Source of the DNA: Lentisphaerae bacterium GWF2_50_93
Lineage (GTDB): Bacteria; Verrucomicrobiota; Lentisphaeria; Victivallales; GWF2-50-93
Length of the DNA stretch: 47,832 bases
Assembly (NCBI GenBank): GCA_001804815.1
Contig: MHBI01000070.1
Location: 1 to 47,832, forward strand
Direction: 5' to 3'
Positions 34,613 through 42,215 of the stretch are shown piece by piece. The position numbers and the translations under genes were made by a program. The first letter of the stretch is position 1. Every line of letters starts with the position of its first letter. Under the pieces are notes generated by a model. That model searched no databases, was not told the DNA's origin, and saw nothing but the letters and a program-made list of their open reading frames with translations.

Positions 34613-36847
34613 TCAGCCCTGTATTTTGAACATATGTTCTCCAGGCGCAAGACTGTATGCCGCACCATTGGGAAGAATCAAATCTGCCCTTGAAGCATCA
34701 GGAACAGTTATATTAAATATGCAATCTCTGTCTATCCGTTTCCATTCGGATACGTAATTGCGGTATTCAGCACGGAAAGAGGTTAATGCCTTGATGAGTT
34801 GCGGACGTATTGAGATATTTTTCCAGCCGGGATTCTCAATACTGTGCGTGAAGCCACCCGGATATCGGAAGAACCATGCGCTGATGTCGCCTTTCATGAT
34901 GTGATTATGCGATCCAGCGCCGTTCCATTGCTCCAATAAAGTGGTCTCGCCGTATTTCAGCGGATAAGCCCATCCTGGATACTTATCCTGAACGAACATC
35001 ATATAAGCTGTGTCTATGTGGGAGTAATCAGCGAGGACGCGTGGCACATATTTTGCACCGAGCATTCCGAAATTGATTTTGTGGTCGTTGTTCTTCACAA
35101 GTTCATTGAGATGCTCAGCGGTCAACTGCGAATCAATCGCCAGCTTGTGATAAACCGCAGTCGCAAGTGCGGTCATGCTGCCGTCGCCGTAAATACCATT
35201 TTTGGAATAGAAAGTCTTGTTAAAGGCTGTGCTGATACTATGGGCAAGCTCCAAGTAATATTTTCTGTCGTCCTCCGCGTCGAGAAGTCCCGCAAATTGA
35301 GCCAAGGTGACTGCGTTTGTATAGTAGTAAGCGGTCGAGGTTATTGCCGGATCGAGCATATTATCCCAGTCAAGCGGGCAATAATCTCCGAGTCCGAATC
35401 TGAGGATATCGTCAGTTGCCATTGAGCCGCAGAAATCCATGTATTTCTGCATGTTTACATAAAGTTTTCTGATGATGCTGATATCCGCAGTATGTGCATA
35501 AACATATGCCGGAATAAGAATAATGGCACTATCCCACGCAGGACCATAGCCCCAGTTATAGCCCCAACCGCTTATTGGGGCCTTGCCCGGAATTTGCCCG
35601 CTCGGGCGCTGGGCGTCTGCGAGTATTTCCAGCCAATCGCAATATGCGCTTGCGGATTCAAAGTTATAAAGACCGGTTTCCGCTCCGAGCAGGGCATCGC
35701 CAGTCCACCCCTGTTTTTCGCGTTGCGGGCAATCCGTTGGGAATCCCACAAAATTCGAACGGAATGTCCAGTATGTGCATTTCATCAGGGCATTGACGGT
35801 CGCATCCGACGTTGCTATCCTGCCTATAATATCAAAATGCGTCCCGACTGCACAGGCATCTATGGAAATTATTTCAGCACTCCCAATAATTTGTACTTCA
35901 ATATATCTAAAGCCGTGGTATGTGAATCGCGGTTGCCATATTTCGCTATCGCCACCTTTGAGAATATACTTATCCGTCTGGAACTCTCCTGAGTTGACAA
36001 ACCGGGCGATTTCATCGCGTTTAATCCGCTTTGTCCCATCAAGATATCCCAGTTCTCCAGCAATAAGCTCAGAATATCTGCATATGACTTCCGCGCCGGC
36101 TTCACCTTTGACTTTTATCCGTGCCCATCCGGCTAGATTCTGCCCGGAGTCATAAATATTATCCGTAATCTTATGCATATGCAAAATATCGTATATTCGG
36201 CATGGCGCGTGGAGTTCCTCACTAAGCTCGCCGCCGGGTCCATGTATGCGTGCCGCCACTACCCATTTGCCATCAGCAACCTCAAAATCGGGGCTTGCCC
36301 ATTTCCCGAGCTCTAGTCGGGCATCATAATATTCGCCATTTCTTATTGAGTCATAACGGATTGGACCCTCACCGTTAACCTGCCAGTTCTCATCTGTATT
36401 CAGAATGCATCGACCGGTTGAATTTATCTGAAGCATGAACTTGGGATAATCGCGCCAGCTTGCTTTGTCTATCACCCACGGACCTAAAGTACCAGCATTG
36501 TAAAAGGAGTTCCCTAGTATTATTCCTACCGTATTCTTGCCAGCCAGCAAGTAACCGCTAATATTGAAACGATTATAAAACATACGCCTATCATAATTAC
36601 TTGGCGTAGGTGCAAGAACTTGATCTCCAACCTTTTTTCCATTAATATAAACTTCATAATATCCCGCTGCAGCAATGACAAGTTCAACCGCATCCCCAGT
36701 TCCATGATAATCAAAATTTCTGCGAAAGTGAGGTGCGGGAAGATCCTTCTGAAAACCAGCTGTTATAACGCGTCCCGGGACTCCTATCCAGGATGCCGCG
36801 TCAAAATCTTTATTCAAAATCAATTTTCTATATTTACGAATACTCAT
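34613..36847 (-). CDS. Alpha-L-rhamnosidase, glycoside hydrolase family 78
   Basis: A 744-residue enzyme with GH78 architecture: N-terminal beta domains (AAAGYYEVYINGKKVGDQVL, about 60-80), then the (alpha/alpha)6 barrel. The acid cluster is DCPQREKQGWTGD with Asp372, Glu377 (likely general acid) and Asp384. GDYCPLDWDN and the base-bearing GETTLLEQWNG follow, then SHNHIMKGDISAWFFRYPGG. It releases alpha-L-rhamnose from pectic or other rhamnose-rich glycans. The start at 36847 lies six bases after GGA; an in-frame ATG at 36853 is also possible. No signal peptide is seen, so it probably acts inside the cell. The gene lies alone among repeats and remnants. Confidence 0.9.
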   Translation of the reverse strand: MSIRKYRKLILNKDFDAASWIGVPGRVITAGFQKDLPAPHFRRNFDYHGTGDAVELVIAAAGYYEVYINGKKVGDQVLAPTPSNYDRRMFYNRFNISGYLLAGKNTVGIILGNSFYNAGTLGPWVIDKASWRDYPKFMLQINSTGRCILNTDENWQVNGEGPIRYDSIRNGEYYDARLELGKWASPDFEVADGKWVVAARIHGPGGELSEELHAPCRIYDILHMHKITDNIYDSGQNLAGWARIKVKGEAGAEVICRYSELIAGELGYLDGTKRIKRDEIARFVNSGEFQTDKYILKGGDSEIWQPRFTYHGFRYIEVQIIGSAEIISIDACAVGTHFDIIGRIATSDATVNALMKCTYWTFRSNFVGFPTDCPQREKQGWTGDALLGAETGLYNFESASAYCDWLEILADAQRPSGQIPGKAPISGWGYNWGYGPAWDSAIILIPAYVYAHTADISIIRKLYVNMQKYMDFCGSMATDDILRFGLGDYCPLDWDNMLDPAITSTAYYYTNAVTLAQFAGLLDAEDDRKYYLELAHSISTAFNKTFYSKNGIYGDGSMTALATAVYHKLAIDSQLTAEHLNELVKNNDHKINFGMLGAKYVPRVLADYSHIDTAYMMFVQDKYPGWAYPLKYGETTLLEQWNGAGSHNHIMKGDISAWFFRYPGGFTHSIENPGWKNISIRPQLIKALTSFRAEYRNYVSEWKRIDRDCIFNITVPDASRADLILPNGAAYSLAPGEHMFKIQG

Positions 36848-36989
36848 CAACATTCCTATACCGTTTTCGAGATTATATCACTTGGTTCGGAATTCTTTAC
36901 TGCAATCATCATTTTGCTATTTATAATCACAGTCATCCATCACCTAGGCGAAGCAATCCGGTTCGTTTGTCGCCCAAATCCCAGGACTA

Positions 36990-37245
36990 CTCCAGCTTTC
37001 CCATTTTCCAAAAAGGGTCAGCCTTTGCATTGCGCATTCCGGAGCCGACTCGATGTTCACTCGCGTTATGGCTTACCAGTTTGCAGACAGTCTTTCACTG
37101 CCTTGTTTCTATCAGGCTCCGACAGCTTCGTTTCCTCAACCATCGCTGAGATAGCACCCGGACGGGACGACTTTTGCCGGGACGGGATTTGCACCCGTAA
37201 GATCAACGCGCCTTTTCATGGCGTATCTGTACCCCTACAGCATTC
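36990..37245 (-). ncRNA. Structured RNA-like segment, possible group II intron 5' fragment
   Basis: No ORF, but on the minus strand there is strong stem potential: ACGGG-TGCAAAT-CCCGT (about 37182-37200), repeats of CCCGTCC, and further on AACTGGTAAGCCATAACG then CGAGTGAAC. These strings resemble domain I of bacterial group II introns. No reverse transcriptase gene or 3' intron end is present, so it would be a truncated relic. The T-arm-like hairpin alone does not make a tRNA, as no matching acceptor or anticodon arm is seen. Confidence 0.3.
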
Positions 37246-37291
37246 TAGAATTCCAAAATAAACTGTCCAAAATACTCTATCTAAATCAGTA

Positions 37292-38530
37292 TTAGCAAAC
37301 CTTTCTATAGCGTCCAATCCAATAGCCGTGCAGGATATTGATAGGCCCGTCAGAGCCATGAGTCTTATAATCCGGTTTTGCTGCTAGTGAAAGAAAGGAT
37401 TCCAAAACTTCCTGTTTCGGAGTCCAGTCCTGGCAGAGCATCTGCGTGTACATCAGGTTTCCCAAGGCCCTCAAGATTGAATAAGGATCCATGTATGAGC
37501 TGGGGAACTGCGGCTGCACATAGGCATAGCCTCCGTAAAGGGATGACTGTTCTGGATTTTGAATGGTCGTTCCACATAGTGCGAGCGGCATTTGTCGCCA
37601 GTTATGATTAAGGCTTGACCAGTCGCCAGAAAATGTCTTGCCCTTCCTGATTTCGGCTTCGAAATATTTGTTGGAGAGTTCTGCGGTCAGAAACATTGCC
37701 CGAAGGTACTTGCCGCGAAGCTCATCGTCAGATTCGACCTCTGCCAATAGGGCTAGAGAAAGCTGCATTTGAGAAAATTCGACATCCCACCAGGGCCACG
37801 CCGGATCCAATCTCAGATTTTCCTCGATACCTGGGATTGCGTAGCGCCTGTATAGGTCAAACCAGTGATGATCTCCAGAGGCGTCCCAGGCGGCCGCGTA
37901 GAACATGGGCAACCGCATGATCTCATGTACGCGGACATCTAGCATATGGCATACGAGGCCTGGCTTGCCATCCAGTCTGAGCAGGTTATCCGCATTTTCA
38001 GGAGTGACAACGAGCTCGCAGTAAGTGGCTATGTCAACAAGGAGCTGCCGCGCATCCTTCAAGTCCTTTTCATCCGCATCCTGGAATGAGCGAAGAAAGC
38101 GCCAAGCCCCATAAACACATAGGGTAAACTGGTCGCGAGAAGAGTTTGCGTAGCATGAACGCTTGTCCCAAGGGGAGATGCTTCTGGCCACAAAACCGGG
38201 GACTCCATGCGAGTAGGTGCAGCGAAGCATACCTCCCAGAACTTTCTTTGCCAAGGAAAGCGATTCCTTGTCCGCCGCCATCTCTTTCCGAAGTCGCAGC
38301 ACCTCCATCACAGAACCGGCGTTCAGCATGCTGTCTTCCATACCGGTTCCCCAACCACAGGGATTGGGAAACTGCTTCTCTATTTCATCGGATTGTGGCA
38401 GATGACTGAAGCGTTTCTCATGCTCTCTGCTAGTCAAATAGTCATAGAAAAGGCCTGTCTCTTCGTAAAAGAGTTTGTTCCAAAGATAGCTCCACGCCTC
38501 TTCCATTTTCCCATGCAAGTCAGTTCTCAT
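37292..38530 (-). CDS. Putative (alpha/alpha)-barrel glycosidase-like protein
   Basis: A 412-residue, Trp-rich, soluble-looking protein without signal peptide. Helical-pair spacing and motifs such as GWGTGMEDSMLNAGSVMEVL, SSRDQFTLCVYGAW, LDPAWPWWDVEFSQMQLSLAL and SGDWSSLNHNWRQMPLAL suggest an (alpha/alpha)6 barrel like those of glucuronyl or unsaturated-uronyl hydrolases and GH154-type enzymes. I cannot name the family. The start at 38530 has GGGAG nine bases upstream; a TTG at 38593 opens the same frame. It lies downstream of enzyme remnants and upstream of the GH78 gene on the same strand, fitting a shared role in uronate or rhamnose glycan breakdown. Confidence 0.65.
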   Translation of the reverse strand: MRTDLHGKMEEAWSYLWNKLFYEETGLFYDYLTSREHEKRFSHLPQSDEIEKQFPNPCGWGTGMEDSMLNAGSVMEVLRLRKEMAADKESLSLAKKVLGGMLRCTYSHGVPGFVARSISPWDKRSCYANSSRDQFTLCVYGAWRFLRSFQDADEKDLKDARQLLVDIATYCELVVTPENADNLLRLDGKPGLVCHMLDVRVHEIMRLPMFYAAAWDASGDHHWFDLYRRYAIPGIEENLRLDPAWPWWDVEFSQMQLSLALLAEVESDDELRGKYLRAMFLTAELSNKYFEAEIRKGKTFSGDWSSLNHNWRQMPLALCGTTIQNPEQSSLYGGYAYVQPQFPSSYMDPYSILRALGNLMYTQMLCQDWTPKQEVLESFLSLAAKPDYKTHGSDGPINILHGYWIGRYRKVC

Positions 38531-38679
38531 CCTTTGGTTCTCCCAATCCTTCTGGCATAGCTTCGGACAACTGCTGTATTTTTGATACGGCAAGCCATGA
38601 GATTGTTACTAAAAGTTGAAGGTTTCAGATCCTGCTTCACAACGCTTGTTCGCGAGCTGTTCCCGTTGAAACTGGCCTG

Positions 38680-38874
38680 TTATTTCTCCGCAAGTTCATA
38701 GATCAACGCCTCCTGCTCGCCGTTTGCATTTACTCCGGTTTTGAAAATATAGGTTTTGTCAAGATATCTTGTCGTTATTTCCCTTATGCTCTTCCTCTCA
38801 TCCAATGGCTCCTTTGGGCTTTCCTCGTAAATTTCTTTTGTCTTGTAATTTGCAATTTTAAAAGATGGAGACAA
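38680..38874 (-). pseudogene. C-terminal remnant of a third GH5-like enzyme
   Basis: About 64 codons ending ALIYELAEK, which matches the C-terminal MIYELTEK and MIYELNSK of the two large GH5-like enzymes; the preceding TTRYLDKTYIFKTGV aligns with their DYKDGAYTLKAEI. There is no start signal or catalytic part. It suggests that a third LacI cassette once lay here, between the truncated third LacI gene and this tail. Confidence 0.5.
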
Positions 38875-39245
38875 AACTCTCCAAACTTTCCGGATTCTGG
38901 TGGACTCCGAGTAACAAAATGATATCTATTTTCGATTCTTGTTTCAAGTGTCCATTCTGCTCCATCAAGATTCAGGTTCTTTTCATATTTAATTTCCCCA
39001 AATTGAAGAGAATCTAGATATTCAATAATTGATTTAATTTCTTTGTCTAACAGTAACTTGTTTTCATTCCTTGTGATATTCCGTGGCTTGTATCCTCCTA
39101 ATCCTGAAGTCGTTTTAAGGTATATTTTAGATTCCTTTTCAGATTTAGATATTCTGAGCCGATTGCAAAACTCTGAAATATTCAGATCACTTTTTTCTTA
39201 ATACGTTTTTCTCGTAACTTTATATTTCAATTCAACTCTTCTCAT
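38784..39245 (-). pseudogene. Decayed ORF of unknown function
   Basis: From ATG at 39245 the frame reads MRRVELKYKVTRKTY, meets a TAA, then stays open for about 135 codons: SDLNISEFCNRLRISKSEKE, KIYLKTTSGLGGYKPRNITR, NRYHFVTRSPPESGKFGEFC, and stops at 38784. The amino-acid make-up is protein-like, but I do not recognise the family. It overlaps the GH tail in another frame at its 3' end, so a deletion junction near 38870 is likely. Confidence 0.4.
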
Positions 39246-39540
39246 AGCAACATGTTATAAAGCTGGCTCACCGTTATGACTATTATCCCGAACATCAAGT
39301 GTGCAAATACCTTCTCATGACCATGTACTCGCACATTTCCACCTCCGCAGTTGTCCTTGAGGTTCGAATTCACCCTTTCAGCCGTACTTCTCTCGCTGTA
39401 TCTGCCCCTCAGTGCCGGTTCGAGCTCTTTCGCCTCGCCCCAGCGCTTGTTCGCCGTTTGATGCATGCCATCAATAGATCCTGCGGATAATCATCCCACA
39501 TAAATAGAGCGCTCAACTCCATATGGGGACACAAGCTCAT
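39242..39540 (-). pseudogene. Transposase C-terminal fragment
   Basis: The clear part (39242-39466) reads GRYSERSTAERVNSNLKDNC, then VRVHGHEKVFAHLMFGIIVI to a stop, a pattern typical of the C-terminus of IS1182/IS5-type DDE transposases (ERVNxxLK with the last catalytic Glu). The 5' part is missing, and the frame upstream meets a TGA. It abuts the broken end of the third LacI gene, so its insertion probably truncated that gene. Confidence 0.65.
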
Positions 39541-40532
39541 TATCCGACGGATCTGGCTTTCCTTTCCTGAGATCCGCTCTTGTGTCCGAACATCGAGATT
39601 GCCGCCTCTGCAATCTTGTCATTTGGCACGGGCAGGCATCTGATCAATGCATCTATGCCGTTATCCCATATGGGCTCACTGTGGAAATATATGATTTTAA
39701 GTTCATCGGGTATTTTAATTCCTGCGGATTTCGCGGCCATGAGGACATAAAGCGCCTGGTTGAACTCATAGCAGATGAGGATTGGAGATGGCTGTGCCAT
39801 CCTGATAAATGAGCGCAGGTCATCGCTTGTCATTTCAGAGGAGGAAAAAGTCATGGGCCTCAATTTCGATTTCGCCATCGCATCCATATATCCCCGGTAT
39901 CTGTCTTCGATGCTGTAGTGGCTTCCGGGAGGCCGTCCTGGAACCAGGGTGGAACCGACATAGCCAATACCGGTGAAGTTCTGCGAAACCATGAAGGAGA
40001 CGATCCGGGAAGCCGCACCATAGTCGTCCGGGTAGACGCTGTTATACTTCAGTTTGTTGTTGATCCATATTTCAGGCATGCCCGCCGACTGGAACACGTT
40101 TAACAGAGGTTTGATATCGCCCTGGGTTATATTGACGAATGCGCCGTCAATCCCCATTTTCGCCGGATTGACATCAATTTCGCCCATTTCCGGTGACGGC
40201 ACCGTGACAAAGGAAAGATACTTGTTGATCTTCTGCAGGCTGATCTGGAGGCGCTGGAGGAAGATGCTCGAGATAAAACTCCGCGTATTGTCGTCCAGAC
40301 CGACCAGACCAATCGCGCCATGCGTATTGTTCCTCAATGCCAGAGCCTGCTTGTTCGGCCTGTATTCAAGCCTGCGGGCGACATCAAAGACATGCTGGCG
40401 CACCTTCCCGCTTATCCTGCCGGTGCCGTTCAACGCCTGGGAAACTGTCTGCTGGCTGACCCCGGCCGTCCTCGCCACGAACGCCTGAGTGACAGGACTG
40501 CCCGCATCGCCTGATGATTTGTTTCTTCTCAT
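39540..40532 (-). pseudogene. LacI family transcriptional regulator (paralog 3), C-terminally truncated
   Basis: 330 codons remain. It is very similar to the paralogs at 26872 and 32505 up to KARSV, then reads G-stop, losing the last 23 or so residues ([20 protein letters not shown] region). The DNA-binding part ([20 protein letters not shown]) is intact, so it might still bind the shared operators. ATG at 40532 follows GGGAG by ten bases; 26 upstream in-frame residues cover the operator DNA and are not coding. The truncation coincides with a transposase remnant. Activity is uncertain, as the missing segment ends the sensor domain. Confidence 0.75.
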
Positions 40533-40568
40533 GGTCCGAACTCCCAAGCCTGGCAGGAAAACATATTT

Positions 40569-40636
40569 GATATTACGTAATACCAAATTAAGATATCGCT
40601 TAGGATTCATATGTCAAGCATCAATTGATATTTTTC
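40569..40636 (-). promoter_or_regulatory. Promoter and operator of LacI paralog 3
   Basis: On the minus strand: conserved AATATCAATTGATGC block (40618-40632), TTGACA (40612-40617), 16 bases, TATCTT as -10, then a palindrome built on TATTACGTAATA (40569-40584). The order matches the other two LacI promoters, with the operator just after the -10 box. Confidence 0.65.
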
Positions 40637-40689
40637 ACTTCCAACCTAGTTTGGTTAGTAACACGTCAGTTTCTATTGCATGCGATGAA

Positions 40690-40845
40690 TTCAGGCAGGG
40701 CGCTCTCGCCGAGAGCGCCGCAGACGCCTCGGCGAGGCGTCCCTACCTTTAGAAATTAAGACTGAGGGATTACCTTGGTTAGTAAACACGCCCCTTCGGG
40801 ATGGGGCCGCAAAAAGCGGCATTACAGCATCGCGTGTAATTTGAA
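40690..40845. repeat. Palindromic intergenic element
   Basis: GGCGCTCTC-GCC-GAGAGCGCC and GACGCCTCGGCGAGGCGTC lie back to back at about 40697-40740, framed by CAGG and CCCTACC. Such paired palindromes are common intergenic repeats in this bacterial group. Further on CCCCTTCGGGATGGGG and CCGC/GCGG stems lie near 40790-40820, which may end the upstream or downstream transcript. No gene. Confidence 0.5.
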
Positions 40846-42090
40846 CTACTTGCCCTTCACATCGTAGCAGAGCAAAACGCCCTGGTCGCGGATGTATAGC
40901 CTGCCATTGGCTATGACGGGATGCGGCCAGCTGTTCTTGTCGCTGCGGTCGACCTGGTCAAAGCGCCCTTTTTCAGTATAGGCTTTCGGATTCGCTTCGA
41001 TGAGGGCGATCGTTCCCTTGCCGCCCTCGCCGCGGATGTAGAAATTCCCGTCGGCATAGCCTATGGCGCCCTTGCCGACACCCTTGTTCGCCCAGGCGAC
41101 CTGGCCGGTCTTGAAGTCCATGCAGACCCAGCCCTTTGAATCAGAATGTCCATATACATATCCATCAAGAAGGATTACGCCGCCGTGGTGGTCGACCATG
41201 TCCTTGTTGGCATAAACCTGTTCAGCCTTGAATCCATTCGCATCCTTGGTGATCTTGAATGCGGTGCAGCCTACTCCGTAACCTGAGGTGACAAATACCT
41301 GGTTGTCGGCGTAGACCGGCGTCGGCACGACCGCGGTCTTGCCTTCACGGGCGGCCTTCCAGAGCAGCTTGCCGTCTTTTATATCAACTCCAACGACATT
41401 GGCCGGTGAAAGATGGATGAGCTGTTTCTGTCCGGATATGGTTTCCAGTATGAGAGAGGTGTAGTGCGGATCGTCGGTATAGTCCTTGCTGCGCCAGAGG
41501 GTGGCGCCGGTCTTTGCGTCGAGTGCAACAATTGAACCTTCCTTGCCCCCGGGGGTGCAGAAGACTTTTCCATCATCAACCAAAGGTGACTCGGCATATC
41601 CCCACTTGGGAAGCTTTCCACCGAAATCCTTGACCAGGTTCTTGCGCCAGACCTCCTTGCCTGTAGCAACTTCAGCGCAGACAAGATCTCCAAACTGGCC
41701 CAGAGCTATGACGCTTTCTCCTTCAACAGCCGGAGAACAGCGCGGGCCGGGATATCCGCCGCCGCCGCCGACAGCGCCGACTTTTGTCGACCACAGCTTC
41801 TTGCCGGTATCCTCGGCGAAGGCCATCAGCTGGCATGCGCCGTCGATATCGCCCATGGTAAAGATCTTGCCCTTCACAACAGAAACTCCGGAAAATCCAG
41901 CTCCCAGATCCGTCGCCTTCCACTTGAGCTCAGGGCCATTGGCCGGCCATTCCTTGAGCAGCCCTTTCTCCTTGGACAGGTCGTTTCTGTCGGGACCACG
42001 CCACTGCGGCCAGTCATTCTGCGCCTGAACACTGGAAAAAGCCAGCACCAAGCCGGCGACACCGATTGCGATCTTCATTCCTTTACGCAT
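40846..42090 (-). CDS. Secreted PQQ-type beta-propeller protein
   Basis: A 414-residue protein with a signal peptide ending SSVQA before QND. The mature start WPQWRGPDRND and repeated blades such as GSIVALDAKTGATLWRSKDY and DLVCAEVATGKEVWRK mark a PQQ_2/pyrrolo-quinoline-like propeller, the BamB-like family very common in Planctomycetota and Lentisphaerota. The start at 42090 follows AGGAGG by eight bases; an upstream TTG in frame overlaps that site and is rejected. It is the last gene of a minus-strand group with an ABC ATPase and an FtsX permease. It probably acts in the periplasm as a scaffold or redox protein; no cofactor use can be claimed. Confidence 0.88.
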   Translation of the reverse strand: MRKGMKIAIGVAGLVLAFSSVQAQNDWPQWRGPDRNDLSKEKGLLKEWPANGPELKWKATDLGAGFSGVSVVKGKIFTMGDIDGACQLMAFAEDTGKKLWSTKVGAVGGGGGYPGPRCSPAVEGESVIALGQFGDLVCAEVATGKEVWRKNLVKDFGGKLPKWGYAESPLVDDGKVFCTPGGKEGSIVALDAKTGATLWRSKDYTDDPHYTSLILETISGQKQLIHLSPANVVGVDIKDGKLLWKAAREGKTAVVPTPVYADNQVFVTSGYGVGCTAFKITKDANGFKAEQVYANKDMVDHHGGVILLDGYVYGHSDSKGWVCMDFKTGQVAWANKGVGKGAIGYADGNFYIRGEGGKGTIALIEANPKAYTEKGRFDQVDRSDKNSWPHPVIANGRLYIRDQGVLLCYDVKGK

Positions 42091-42215
42091 TGCTGATCCT
42101 CCTGGCAAATAAAGCCTGTTTATATATGACTGTTGGTTACTTTGATCCTAAAGATAACTGGGATAGGCAGATAAATCAAGCATGCCTGATTTTAAAGATC
42201 GCTGTCTCCATCATC

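Noticed and set aside
37165..37245. tRNA-like T-arm hairpin on the minus strand
   Set aside because: No matching acceptor stem, anticodon arm or D arm could be drawn around it.
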